DNA of 64,000 bases, from contig NZ_JBIVRB010000011.1 in the NCBI RefSeq assembly GCF_044755465.1, positions 137,315 to 201,314 of the forward strand. Direction: 5' to 3'. Origin of the DNA: Peterkaempfera sp044755465. Its GTDB lineage: Bacteria; Actinomycetota; Actinomycetes; Streptomycetales; Streptomycetaceae. How positions within the stretch are numbered: position 1 is the stretch's first letter; each line of letters begins with the position of its first letter. Below, piece after piece: positions 42,501-51,822 of the stretch. Made by a program: the position numbers and the translations under genes. The notes below the pieces were generated by a model that worked only from the letters and a program-made list of their open reading frames with translations, was not told the origin of the DNA and ran no database searches.

Positions 42501-44287
42501 GCCTTCCCGTTCGCCTTTCGGGCTGCTTTTCGGGCCGCCGTCGCGGCCGCGCTGCCGTTCCCGGCCGCGTCGGGACCGCCGCCGCAGACCAGGTCCGCCG
42601 TCCAGTCGGCGCCACCGCCCTCGGGGGCCACCGAGACGCCGATGTCGGCGGCGCGCAGCGCGTGCGGGCGCCCCCTGGCGATCAGCAGCACGCCGCGCCC
42701 GTCGGCCTGGAGCGCCCGTACGGTCTCGGTGAGGCCGTCGTCGCCGTCCGCCGCCTCCTCGGCCTGGCCGAGCAGTTCGTGCAGGGCGGCGTGCGCGGTG
42801 ACGGCGACCTGGGCGGCGGCCTGCTGGGCGGCGTCCAGCACGGCTTCGGCCAGCGGGGCGGCGGCGACGCCGATGGTGACCCGGCCGCAGAGGCCCTGCG
42901 GTCCGTGCAGTTCGGCGGCCAGCCCGTGCGGCCCGGCGGCTCCCTCGCCGTCCCCGCCCCCGTGCGCGGGCTGCAACCGGTAGCGGCCCTGGCCCCACGG
43001 CCCCGGGCCGCACAGCTCGCGGGCGGTGCGGCCGTGCAGCACCCGGGCGGCGGCCTGCCAGACCTCGGCGTCGTCCAGTTCGTCGTGCGCGGACTGGGCG
43101 GTGAGCAGCCGTGCCTGCTCGCCGCAGAGCACCCGGGCGTCGATCACCACGGCGTCGATCCGGTCGAGCCTGCGCAGCGCGCCGGGGTCGAGGACGACGG
43201 TGCCGTGCCGGGCCAGGTCGTGGCCGAGGACGGCGGCGAACGCCTCGCGGCCCAGCCGGGCGGCGCGCGGCACGGTGGCGAGCAGCGCGTCGGCGGCGCC
43301 GTCGGTGTGGTGGGAGATCAGGACGGTCGCGGCGGCGCCGAGGAGTTCCGCGATGGCGGTGCGGTCGGCGGTGCGTTCGACCGGCCCGTCCGGGAAGGGG
43401 ACGGGCCGGGGCTGCGGCTGCGGCAGCCGGGACGGTACGGGGATGCCGGGCGCGCAGAGCCAGGGCTGTGCGGCGGCCCAGGTGGCGCCGCGTGCGCCGA
43501 CCTCGTACAGCTGGAGGCAGCGGTGGACGGCGTCCACGGTGAGCGGGGCGACGCCGTCGGAGATGCCGTGCAGCAGGGCGTTGGTGGCGGCGAGCAGCAC
43601 TTCGGCCCGGTGGCGGCCGACGCGGGCGCCGAGGTCCTGCCGTACGGCGGGCAGTGAGTCGGCCAGCGCGACGGCGGCGCGGATCAGGCGGGGGGCGGGG
43701 GCGAGCCGGGTGAACCGGGCCAGGGTGGCGCCGACCAGGCCGAAGCAGTCCAGCGTGAGGGCGACCGAGGCGGCGGCGGTGGCGGACTGGTCGTCGGGCG
43801 GGCAGGGGCGGTCGGGGCCGGGCGGCGGGGAGTCGGTGTGGTGGACGGCCTCCTCGGCGGTGCGGACGGCGTCGACCAGTTCGCCCACGTCGACCTGGTC
43901 CGCGGCGAAGGCGACCAGGACATGCCCGGTGACGGCGTTGACCTCGGCCAGGTTGACGCCCTTGAGGTCGCGCACGGCGGTGGTGACGGCCGCGGCGAGC
44001 CGGTGGTGGCGCGGGCCGCCGGCCGCCAGTCCGCGTACCTGTATGTGGGCCCAGCCCCCGGCGGCCCAGATCCGGCGGCGGCCCGGCCCCTCCGCGAGGG
44101 CGCGCAGCGCCTGGCCCACGGCCTCGGGCTCGGGCAGCCGGGTGACGCCGATCCGCAGCAGGGCGATGGCGTCGGCCGCCCCGCCGGCCGCGATCCGGAC
44201 CCCGCTCCGCGCCGGACCGGCGAGCAGTGCCGGACCGGCGAGCAGCAGCGTGGCGGCGGTGGGCAGGGCAGGCAGGCGGACCACCAC
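39536..44287 (-). CDS. CtpI-like P-type cation-transporting ATPase
   Basis: This 1583-residue membrane ATPase resembles the very long mycobacterial CtpI group rather than ordinary 700-900 residue pumps. The phosphorylation site is DKTGTLTEG (Asp1050), the actuator motif is TGEP (893-896, variant of TGES) and the hinge is MTGDGTNDAA (about 1327). A long N-terminal region with HMA-like sequence (GLAAGGPRHHRLAAAVTTAV) precedes the pump core. A basic-Ala stretch around 590-605 looks low-complexity. GTG 44287 or 44284 follows AGGAGG. The ion is unknown. Confidence 0.92.
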   Translation of the reverse strand: MVVRLPALPTAATLLLAGPALLAGPARSGVRIAAGGAADAIALLRIGVTRLPEPEAVGQALRALAEGPGRRRIWAAGGWAHIQVRGLAAGGPRHHRLAAAVTTAVRDLKGVNLAEVNAVTGHVLVAFAADQVDVGELVDAVRTAEEAVHHTDSPPPGPDRPCPPDDQSATAAASVALTLDCFGLVGATLARFTRLAPAPRLIRAAVALADSLPAVRQDLGARVGRHRAEVLLAATNALLHGISDGVAPLTVDAVHRCLQLYEVGARGATWAAAQPWLCAPGIPVPSRLPQPQPRPVPFPDGPVERTADRTAIAELLGAAATVLISHHTDGAADALLATVPRAARLGREAFAAVLGHDLARHGTVVLDPGALRRLDRIDAVVIDARVLCGEQARLLTAQSAHDELDDAEVWQAAARVLHGRTARELCGPGPWGQGRYRLQPAHGGGDGEGAAGPHGLAAELHGPQGLCGRVTIGVAAAPLAEAVLDAAQQAAAQVAVTAHAALHELLGQAEEAADGDDGLTETVRALQADGRGVLLIARGRPHALRAADIGVSVAPEGGGADWTADLVCGGGPDAAGNGSAAATAARKAARKANGKAKRNGSRPALEQVWRVLTALPAARAQSAAAAHTSAAASVLGALLSASRPPQRGRVPWKTWRTIPPVHLAALGAMAAGAVRARGAARCPAPPPVVRDTWHALPGDEVYRRLRELRAAETEAAREQPRPEHNRAWRLATATRRAALALPGVRSTGTRLAAPALGVAALYRATREELHDPLTPVLTMGAAASAVVGSGVDALLVGGVMLGNAVVSGAQRMRAERALRDLLLRQRSHARLVAPPPPGGATRFPDPAAVASRRVAADLLRPGDLFVVHAEDVVPADARLLVAVALEVDEASLTGEPLPVGKSPEAVPNAAPADRGCMLYEGTVVLAGSGLAVVVATGGATEAGRAARAAGRVRSSAGLQARLAELTRIALPATGVGGLAVTGLGLLRGLRLRQALASGVAVAVAAVPEGLPLVATVAQLAAARRLSGLGVLVRSTRALEALGRVDTVCFDKTGTLTEGRLSLVRTAALHGPVPIADGTGRRILRTAARACPPFRDGGRRLAHATDRAVAEAALDHDEAPDWELIEELPFETGRGFSAALGDAGDGPLIAVKGAPETVLERCREVLDRSGRPVPLTEARRQRARERVQSLAGRGLRVLAVAKVTGENVGPVAGEEELAERVRDACLLGFVGIADTPRPDASASVAGLVRAGVRPVMVTGDHPATAAAVAADIGIPDADRVLTGAELEALPSDRRAEAVSRAAVFARVSPTQKVRIVRELQRCGRVVAMTGDGTNDAAAIRRADVGIAVAGRGSGSARSAADLVLTAPDPRLILDALAEGRSLWASVRDAVAILVGGNAGEIAFTLVGTAVSGRAPLSTRQLLVVNMLTDMLPALAVALTPRAGEDGALEETAGPAHGFTGPEVGRVLAVRGSATAAAALVAWQVARLSRFLPGGRRRASTMGLAALVGAQLGQTLIGRWRSPLVLATCAASVAALVATVELPGVNRFFGNTALGPVGWAVVAGCAVLATVAAALGGRVLRGGTA

Positions 44288-44364
44288 GACCTCCTCGATG
44301 TGCGGCTGAGGAGAGCCGGGTACCCGTCGCTCGGGGGTGCACGCCCGAGGTCACACCAACGGAG

Positions 44365-45000
44365 TCATGCGGTGTCGCCCGGCGGCTGCCCGGCCGCCTG
44401 CCCGGCCGCCTGCTCGGCCGCCTGCTCGCGGTGCTCCGTGAGGGCCTGCTCCAGGCTGGCGTGCACGGGCGTGGTGAGGCTCACGCCGGTGAGGTCGATG
44501 ATGCGGCGCACCGCCGGGGTGGGCGCGGCCAGCCGCAGTGAGCCGCCGACCCGGCGGCTCTCCTGCTGGGCGCGGATGACGATGTTGAGGCCGGAGGAGT
44601 CCATGAAGGGCACCGCGGCCAGGTCCAGCACCAGGTGGCGGCGGCCGTGGTGGACCTGGTTGGCCAGCTGGTAGTGGAGTTCGGTGGCGGTGTCCACGTC
44701 CAGCTCACCGGCGACGCAGACCACGGCGAGCCCCGGCTCGGGCTGGCTCACCGTCACCGTCAGCGGACCGGTGCCGCCTTCGGCGGTGGAGACGGCGGCG
44801 GCGGTGACGTCGGTGCCGACGCCGGTGCTGCCGGTGCTGCCGGTGCTGCCGGTGCTGCCAGTGCTGCCGGTGCCGCCGGTCACCGCCCCGGGCGCGGGGA
44901 GCGCCTCCGGCGCGGCCGGAGCGGTGGGGGCGGCCGGGTCGCTGTCGGGGGCCGGGCGGACGGCGGCGGTGCGGGGCTCGGGGCTGATGTCGGGCGTCAA
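44365..45000 (-). CDS. STAS-domain anti-sigma-factor antagonist
   Basis: This 211-residue protein has a variable N-terminal half and a STAS domain (about 105-200) with VVCVAGELDVDTATELHY, LVLDLAAVPFMDSSGLNIVI and the phosphorylatable Ser in DSSGLN. It would bind an anti-sigma/kinase partner and release a sigma-B-like factor. The TTG at 45000 has GGAGG 6 bases upstream. The linker holds a 9-base repeat encoding GSTGSTGSTGSTGSTG (44818-44880), and the C-terminal tail repeats AAEQAAGQAAGQ. No anti-sigma gene is adjacent. Confidence 0.9.
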   Translation of the reverse strand: MTPDISPEPRTAAVRPAPDSDPAAPTAPAAPEALPAPGAVTGGTGSTGSTGSTGSTGSTGVGTDVTAAAVSTAEGGTGPLTVTVSQPEPGLAVVCVAGELDVDTATELHYQLANQVHHGRRHLVLDLAAVPFMDSSGLNIVIRAQQESRRVGGSLRLAAPTPAVRRIIDLTGVSLTTPVHASLEQALTEHREQAAEQAAGQAAGQPPGDTA

Positions 45001-45185
45001 GGGGTTCCTCCGGTGCTCGGCCGCTCCCCGGGCCTCTCCGGCTCCCGGGGTGCACAGGGTCGTGCAAGCGGCTGCCCCGCCTCGGCGGGTCTCACGCCTC
45101 CCGTCGCGCACCTTTCGGCGGGCGGTGGTGGAAATCCGCCGTCTGCCGGGGTCGTGCGCCCGGCGCGGCCCCGGCCCGGGGTCGG

Positions 45186-45437
45186 TCAGGCGGCCGGCTC
45201 CAGGTCGCGGGCGGCGGCCCGGTACGCCTGGTACGCCACCAGGTAGGCGCTCTGGAGGCGGGCCAGGGTGGCCGACTGGAGGTCCGTCCACGCCTGCGGC
45301 GACCGGGTGGCCGTGCCCGCACAGCGCCGTCGCTCAAGCTCCACCTCGGTCACATAGGCGCGCACCGCGTCATTGGCGCGGTCCACGGCGTGCTGAAGGT
45401 CGCTCAGGTCTCCGGTGATCGACAAAGCTGACGGCAT
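45186..45437 (-). CDS. small hypothetical protein
   Basis: This 83-residue protein (MPSALSITGDLSDLQHAVDR, then ANDAVRAYVTEVELERRRCA) is mostly amphipathic helix, so a coiled-coil or helical bundle is likely. I do not recognise the family. The ATG at 45437 lies 7 bases after TAGAAT, a good -10 box, so it is probably read from a leaderless mRNA. It stands between the STAS and MarR genes. Confidence 0.7.
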   Translation of the reverse strand: MPSALSITGDLSDLQHAVDRANDAVRAYVTEVELERRRCAGTATRSPQAWTDLQSATLARLQSAYLVAYQAYRAAARDLEPAA

Positions 45438-45595
45438 GTGGCCAATTCTAGGGAGCGGCACTGACAGCGGATGCCGCCGTCAGTCGCCGCACCGCCGCCA
45501 CCAGCACGTTTACCGGAGCCACGTTGTGGAGATCACACTCTGATGACGTTTGTGGCCACTTGAAGGAGGTCAGGACGGCCCCAGCGGGCGGGAGG

Positions 45596-46492
45596 CTAGA
45601 GCCGGGCGGCCTTGCGCAGCAGCTCCAGGGCGCGGTCGTGCTCGCCGTCGGGCAGCGGCTCCAGCAGCAGCCGCTGCACGGTCTGCACGCCGGGGGCGCA
45701 CTGGCGCAGCACCTCGTGGCCGGCCGGGGAGAGCGCCAGCAGGTTGCGGCGGCCGTCGGAGGGGTCGCGGCGGCGCAGCAGCAGGCCCCGGCGGACCAGT
45801 CGGCTGACCATCTCGGCCATGGTCGCCTTGTCCAGTGACGCCCGCTCGCCCACCGTCCGCTGGTCGATGCCGGGCTCGTGGGCGAGCACGTCGAGGACGG
45901 AGAACTGGGGGGCGGTGACCTCGGGTCCGACGTGTTCGTTCCAGAGCCGGGTGTGCACCTGCTGGGCGACCCGGATGAGGTAGCCGACGGCGCGTTGGGC
46001 GTCCAGCAGTGGCTGAGCGACCGTCAGGGCGGCTATCGCCACCGGCTCCAGGCGGGCGATCCGGGCCAGCGCGGTGACCAGGTCCTGGCGGTCGGCCTCG
46101 TCGAGCGGTTCGAACAGGGTCCGCTGGACGCGTACGACGCCCGCGGTGGCCTCGCGGACCAGCTGGGTGCCGTTCGGGGAGAGCGAGAGCAGCTTGCGGC
46201 GGCCGTCGGAGGGGTCGCGGCGGCGCAGCACCAGGCCCCGGCGGACCAGTCGGCCGACCATCTCGGCCATGGTCGCCTTGTCCAGTGAGGCCAGCTCACC
46301 GACCGTGCGCTGGTCGGCGCCCGGCTCCAGTGCCAGGGCGAGCAGCACGGCGAACTGCGGTGCGGTGACCTCGGAGCCCACCTGCTCCGTCCAGAGCCGG
46401 GTGTGTACCTGCTGGGCGACCCGGATGAGATGGCCGGGAGCCTGCATCAGGGCTTCGGATGTACGGGTGATCTCGATCTCCCCCAGCACCAT
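45596..46492 (-). CDS. tandem MarR-MarR fusion regulator
   Basis: This 298-residue protein is two complete MarR winged-helix domains in one chain. The repeat is exactly 150 residues: LIRVAQQVHTRLW starts at residue 22 and again at 172, and GELASLDKATMAEMV recurs as GERASLDKATMAEMV. By eye about 74 of 94 aligned positions agree. Ordinary MarR proteins are about 150 residues and dimerise; this one could bind DNA as a covalent pseudo-dimer. The ATG at 46492 has a weak ribosome site. A perfect palindrome lies just upstream. Confidence 0.92.
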   Translation of the reverse strand: MVLGEIEITRTSEALMQAPGHLIRVAQQVHTRLWTEQVGSEVTAPQFAVLLALALEPGADQRTVGELASLDKATMAEMVGRLVRRGLVLRRRDPSDGRRKLLSLSPNGTQLVREATAGVVRVQRTLFEPLDEADRQDLVTALARIARLEPVAIAALTVAQPLLDAQRAVGYLIRVAQQVHTRLWNEHVGPEVTAPQFSVLDVLAHEPGIDQRTVGERASLDKATMAEMVSRLVRRGLLLRRRDPSDGRRNLLALSPAGHEVLRQCAPGVQTVQRLLLEPLPDGEHDRALELLRKAARL

Positions 46493-46586
46493 GAGTCCGT
46501 CCCCATGTCGCGCCCGACGAGCCTGCGGCAGTCGGGGGGCGCACTACGGCGTGCCGGCGTCCCGCAGCGTCGGGGGAGCTCCGCCG

Positions 46587-46616
46587 AGCAGCCGACGGCT
46601 GCTGGCGCACACTATA
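46587..46616 (-). promoter_or_regulatory. promoter and palindromic operator for the MarR-MarR gene
   Basis: On the minus strand TATAGT (46616-46611) is a good -10 box about 120 bases before the start codon. Just downstream, AGCAGCCG-A-CGGCTGCT (46587-46603) is a perfect 17-base palindrome that would overlap the start of transcription. This is the right place for autorepression. Confidence 0.55.
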
Positions 46617-46705
46617 CAAATGTCCGACTGATCTGCCGAGTCAGGCGGAATAGTAAACGCTTGTTCGCGCACAGGCTAGTTTTGCTCCTTACCCACACAG
46701 GAGAT

Positions 46706-47386
46706 TCACCCGCCCGACAGCCCCCGGATCAGCAGATCCGCGAAGGTCGCGCCGATGTCCGCCGGGCCCAGTTCGCCGTCCGCCCGGTACCAGCTGCCCA
46801 GGTGGCTGACGCCACCGAAGAACTGATGGGCCACCAGGTCGGCGGAGACGTCGGACCGCAGCTCGCCGGCCCGCTGGCCCTCCTCGACCAGCGCCCGGAA
46901 GCGCTCGTGGTAGCGGCGGCGCTCGGCGCGGACGGCCGCCTGCCGGGCGGCGGGCAGCATGTGCACGGAGCGCATGGAGACCACGGCGTCGTCCAGGTGC
47001 TCCAGGGTGCTCACCACCACGTCGGCGGCGGCGGCGCGCAGCCGGTCGGCGGCCGGTCCGCCGCGCCCGGCGATCTCGGCCAGCCGCCCGGCCTGGAGGG
47101 CCAGCAGCCGGCTGTGGATCTCCTGGAGCAGGTCGTCCTTGGAGGAGTAGTAGTGGTACATCGCGCCCTTGGTGACTCCGGCGGTCTCCACGATGTCCTG
47201 GACGGAGGTCTGGGCGAAGCCCCGGTCCGCGAAGAGGGCGCTGGCCACGGCGAGCAGCCTGGCCTGCACCGGCAGCTCCGGGTCCGGCCGGGGCGGCAGG
47301 TCCGCGACCCGGGAGTGCAGCGGGCCGGGGAGCACGGTGCGTACGGCGGTCGGCTCTCCGGCGGGTCGGCGGCGGGCGGCGGACAC
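46706..47386 (-). CDS. TetR-family repressor of acyl-CoA/aryl-CoA catabolism type
   Basis: This 226-residue regulator has a Pro-rich start and an HTH at about residues 42-90 (LLAVASALFADRGFAQTSVQ, DIVETAGVTKGAMYHYYSSK). GTG at 47386 has GGAGAGGAG 6 bases upstream. It is divergent from an acyl-CoA dehydrogenase operon, with a palindrome in the gap, so it probably represses that operon and responds to an acyl-CoA, as in the KstR2/FadR-like groups. The MarR-MarR gene lies downstream in the same direction. Confidence 0.92.
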   Translation of the reverse strand: MSAARRRPAGEPTAVRTVLPGPLHSRVADLPPRPDPELPVQARLLAVASALFADRGFAQTSVQDIVETAGVTKGAMYHYYSSKDDLLQEIHSRLLALQAGRLAEIAGRGGPAADRLRAAAADVVVSTLEHLDDAVVSMRSVHMLPAARQAAVRAERRRYHERFRALVEEGQRAGELRSDVSADLVAHQFFGGVSHLGSWYRADGELGPADIGATFADLLIRGLSGG

Positions 47387-47432
47387 CTGGGCTCCTCTCC
47401 ACCGGCGGGTCGTACGGGTACAGTCTAGCGGA

Positions 47433-47452
47433 CATACTTACTGGTCGGTATG
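47433..47452. promoter_or_regulatory. likely TetR operator in the divergent gap
   Basis: CATACTTACTGGTCGGTATG is an imperfect palindrome with CATAC/GTATG arms around a central TACTGGTCGGTA, 47 bases upstream of the divergent TetR start. Such TACxGGxCGGTA-type sites are typical of TetR repressors of acyl-CoA catabolism. Confidence 0.6.
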
Positions 47453-47552
47453 GTGGCAGGGCCGCCCCGGAAACGCTCCGGCGGACGGCCCGTCCTGCCC
47501 GTCCCCTACCCGATCCCGCCCCCCGCAGCCGAGGCCCGAAAGGACGCCGCGC

Positions 47553-48584
47553 ATGGCCGGCCAGCCCCCGGGGCTCGACCTGGACCGGTTGCGCGCCCAT
47601 CTGGAGCGCGCCCGCCCCGGTCTCGCCACCGGCCCGCTGTCCGCCCGGCTGATCACGGGCGGCAAGTCCAACCTGACGTACGCGCTCACCGACGGGCACT
47701 CCCGCTGGGTGCTGCGCCGCCCGCCGCTGGGGCACGTACTGGCCACCGCGCACGACATGGCCCGCGAGCACCGGGTGATCTCCGCGCTGGCCGACACCGC
47801 CGTGCCGGTGCCCGCCACCCACCTGCTCTGCGAGGACCCGGCGGTGCTCGGCGCCCCCTTCTACCTGATGGCCGAGGTGCCCGGCACGGTCTACCGCACC
47901 GGCGAGGACACCGCCGCCCTGGGCGCCGACCGGGCGCGGGCGCTGGCGACGCGGCTGACCGACGTGCTGGCCGCGCTGCACGCGGTGGACCCCGCCGAGG
48001 TCGGGCTGGCGGACTTCGGCCGCCCGGCGGGCTTCATGGCCCGCCAGGTGGAGCGCTGGCGGCGCCAGTTCGAGGCGTCCCGCAGCCGGGAGATCCCGGG
48101 CATGGACGAGCTGTACCAGCGGCTGCGCGGCAGCGTGCCGCCGGCCCAGCGGGTGGCCGTGGTGCACGGCGACTACCGGTTGGACAACGTCATCTTCGGG
48201 CCGGACGACACGGTGGCCGCCGTGCTGGACTGGGAGATGGCCACCCTGGGCGACCCGCTGGCCGACCTGGGACTGATGCGGGTCTACTGGGAGATCTCCC
48301 GCGACCTGCCGGACAACCCGGTCTCCTCTGCGGTCAGCGCGGCGGCCGGCTTCCCCGCGATGGACGAGCTGGTGGCCCGGTACGCCGCGCGCAGCGGCCT
48401 CGACACCGCCCCGCTGCCCTGGTACACCGCCTTCGCCCGCTACAAGCTGGCGATCATCGCGGAGGGCATCCACTACCGCTTCACCCAGGGCAAGACCGTG
48501 GGCGGCGGCTTCTCCCACCTGGGCGCCCTGGTGCCGCCGCTGGTCGCGGCGGCCGTGGAGTCCCTGCCGACGGAAGGGTCCTGA
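47553..48584 (+). CDS. APH-fold kinase-like protein (ACAD10/11 kinase type)
   Basis: This 343-residue protein has an aminoglycoside-phosphotransferase fold, with the phosphate-binding loop region SNLTYALTDG, the Brenner-type catalytic loop VVHGDYRLDNVIF and DWEMATLGDPLADLG as the metal Asp. The same domain is fused to acyl-CoA dehydrogenase in animal ACAD10/11, where it phosphorylates 4-hydroxy fatty acyl-CoA. Here it lies three bases before an acyl-CoA dehydrogenase gene, so the same chemistry is likely. The ATG at 47553 has AAGGAC upstream. Confidence 0.9.
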   Translation: MAGQPPGLDLDRLRAHLERARPGLATGPLSARLITGGKSNLTYALTDGHSRWVLRRPPLGHVLATAHDMAREHRVISALADTAVPVPATHLLCEDPAVLGAPFYLMAEVPGTVYRTGEDTAALGADRARALATRLTDVLAALHAVDPAEVGLADFGRPAGFMARQVERWRRQFEASRSREIPGMDELYQRLRGSVPPAQRVAVVHGDYRLDNVIFGPDDTVAAVLDWEMATLGDPLADLGLMRVYWEISRDLPDNPVSSAVSAAAGFPAMDELVARYAARSGLDTAPLPWYTAFARYKLAIIAEGIHYRFTQGKTVGGGFSHLGALVPPLVAAAVESLPTEGS

Positions 48585-48587
48585 GCG

Positions 48588-49805
<1,218 letters not shown>

Positions 49806-49934
49806 TCCTGCTTGCTGACGGCCGGCCGACCGGCATGCCGACCGGCTCGCGGACCACCACCCCCGCCGACGCGGAACAACCCGTCGGCGGACCCGGCACC
49901 CACAGGTGCCCCGACGAAGGAGTCGAGTACCCCC

Positions 49935-50702
49935 ATGACCGAGCAGACCACCGCCCCCCGCGTCGCGATCGTCACCGGTGCCGCCCGTGGCATCGGCGCC
50001 GCCACCGCGATCCGCCTCGCCGCCGACGGCCTCGCCGTCGCGGTGCTCGACCTGGACGAGGCGGCCTGCCAGGAGACCGTGGCGGCGATCACCTCGGCGG
50101 GCGGCCGGGCGCTGGCGGTCGGCGCCGACGTGGCGGACGCCGAGCAGGTGCAGGCCGCCGTCGACCGGGTCGCCGCCGAGCTGGGCGCCCCGACCGTGCT
50201 GGTCAACAACGCCGGTGTGCTCCGCGACAACCTGCTGTTCAAGATGTCCGAGTCGGACTGGGACACCGTGATGAGCGTCCACCTCAGGGGCGCGTTCCTG
50301 ATGACCCGCGCGGTGCAGAAGCACATGGTGGACGCCGGGTTCGGACGGGTCGTCAACCTCTCCTCGTCCTCCGCGCAGGGCAACCGGGGCCAGGCCAACT
50401 ACTCGGCGGCCAAGGCCGGGCTCCAGGGCTTCACCAAGACCCTCTCCATCGAGCTGGGCAAGTTCGGCGTCACCGCCAACGCGGTCGCCCCCGGCTTCAT
50501 CGCCACCGACATGACGGCGGCCACCGCCGCCCGGGTCGGCATGAGCTTCGAGGACTTCAAGGCGGCGGCCGCCGCCCGCATCCCGGTGGCCCGGGTCGGT
50601 GTCCCGGAGGACATCGCGCACACCATCTCCTTCCTGGTCAGCGAGGGCGCGGGCTTTGTCTCCGGCCAGGTGGTCTACGTGGCCGGCGGGCCGCTGGACT
50701 GA
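49935..50702 (+). CDS. short-chain dehydrogenase, FabG-like
   Basis: This 255-residue SDR has TGAARGIG for NAD(P) binding, NNAG, and the catalytic Tyr-Lys in NYSAAKAGLQGFTKTLS. It probably oxidises or reduces a 3-hydroxyacyl-CoA in the same fatty-acid pathway. The ATG at 49935 is preceded by AAGGAG at a longer than normal distance. It follows the acyl-CoA dehydrogenase by 129 bases. Confidence 0.92.
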   Translation: MTEQTTAPRVAIVTGAARGIGAATAIRLAADGLAVAVLDLDEAACQETVAAITSAGGRALAVGADVADAEQVQAAVDRVAAELGAPTVLVNNAGVLRDNLLFKMSESDWDTVMSVHLRGAFLMTRAVQKHMVDAGFGRVVNLSSSSAQGNRGQANYSAAKAGLQGFTKTLSIELGKFGVTANAVAPGFIATDMTAATAARVGMSFEDFKAAAAARIPVARVGVPEDIAHTISFLVSEGAGFVSGQVVYVAGGPLD

Positions 50703-50758
50703 CACTCCTCCCCCTGACGGGCACCGACGAGACGTGCACCGACGAGAGACGGGTACCG

Positions 50759-51511
50759 ATGAGCGAGGACAGCGGGCGCGTCGCCCTGGTCACCGGGGCG
50801 AGCCGGGGCATCGGCTACGCCGTCGCCGAGGCCCTGGTGGCGCGCGGCGACCGGGTGGTGATCACCGGTCGGGACGGCGAGGCACTGGCGGAGGCCGTAC
50901 GGCGGCTCGGCCCCGACCGGGCCGTCGGGGCGGCCGGCAGGAGCCATGACGCCGCGCACCGGGCGGCGGCGGTGGAGCTGGCCATGGAGCGGTTCGGCCG
51001 GATCGACGCGCTGGTCAACAATGTGGGCACCAACCCGGTCTACGGGCCGATGGTCGACCTCGACCTGGACGCCGCCCGCAAGATCCTGGACATCAACCTG
51101 GTGGCCACCCTGGGCTGGGTGCAGCTGGTCCACCGGGCGTCGCTGGCGGAGCACGGCGGCGCGATCGTCAACATCTCCTCGGTGAGCGCCCTCGGCCCGG
51201 CACCGGGCATCGGGATGTACGGCGCGAGCAAGGCGGCGCTGGTGCAGCTCACCCAGCAGCTGGCGTACGAGCTGGCGCCGTCGGTGCGGGTCAACGCGGT
51301 CGCCCCGGCGGTGGTGCGGACCCGCTTCGCCGCGGCGCTGTTCGCCGGGCGCGAGGAGGAGGTGACGGCGTCCTACCCGCTGAAGCGGCTCGGGGTGCCG
51401 GCGGACGTCGGCGGCGCGGTGGCGTTCCTGCTGTCCGAGCAGGCGTCCTGGATCACCGGGCAGACCCTGGTGCTGGACGGCGGGCTGACCCTCCAGGCCG
51501 GGCTGGGCTGA
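50759..51511 (+). CDS. short-chain dehydrogenase
   Basis: This 250-residue SDR has TGASRGIG, the NNVGTN loop and the catalytic YGASKAALVQ. It differs clearly from its upstream neighbour, so the two probably act on different intermediates. No strong ribosome site precedes ATG 50759. It is the last gene of the TetR-controlled run; a long hairpin follows it. Confidence 0.9.
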   Translation: MSEDSGRVALVTGASRGIGYAVAEALVARGDRVVITGRDGEALAEAVRRLGPDRAVGAAGRSHDAAHRAAAVELAMERFGRIDALVNNVGTNPVYGPMVDLDLDAARKILDINLVATLGWVQLVHRASLAEHGGAIVNISSVSALGPAPGIGMYGASKAALVQLTQQLAYELAPSVRVNAVAPAVVRTRFAAALFAGREEEVTASYPLKRLGVPADVGGAVAFLLSEQASWITGQTLVLDGGLTLQAGLG

Positions 51512-51560
51512 CCGGCCGGGCCGACCTTCCGGGCCGGGGGCGTCCGTCCGCGTACGGAAT

Positions 51561-51608
51561 ACCGGCATACCGCCGCGGCGGGAATTCCCCGCCCGGCGGT
51601 ATGCCGGT
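51561..51608. terminator. long compound hairpin after the acyl-CoA operon
   Basis: ACCGGCATACCGCCG (51561-51575) pairs perfectly with CGGCGGTATGCCGGT (51594-51608); the inner sequence CGGCGGGAATTCCCCGCC can fold on itself around AATT. This strong stem lies about 50 bases after the SDR stop and ends the operon. The remaining part of the 311-base gap before the PAP2 gene shows only a probable promoter, TAACGT near 51809. Confidence 0.9.
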
Positions 51609-51822
51609 TCTGCCGCAATGATGGGAAAACGGCAGTCGGCCGGCCTGCACCATAGCGGGACCATCCATGGCCCATACCGCAGAACGCCGCAAAAACGGCG
51701 CCGCCGCGCCCGGCGGACCCCGCTCCGGCCTCCCCGGCTAACGCCCGGAGCGAGGTCACATCGTCATTACGAACGCCAGGCCGGTCATGGTGCGCACTGT
51801 CACGGGCTGTAACGTCGAGCGA

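Noticed and set aside
38843..43657. A 1604-codon open frame on the plus strand across the P-type ATPase gene
   Set aside because: It is the antisense shadow of the ATPase; the product is Gly/Arg/Ala-rich without motifs, and the minus-strand frame has full P-type signatures.
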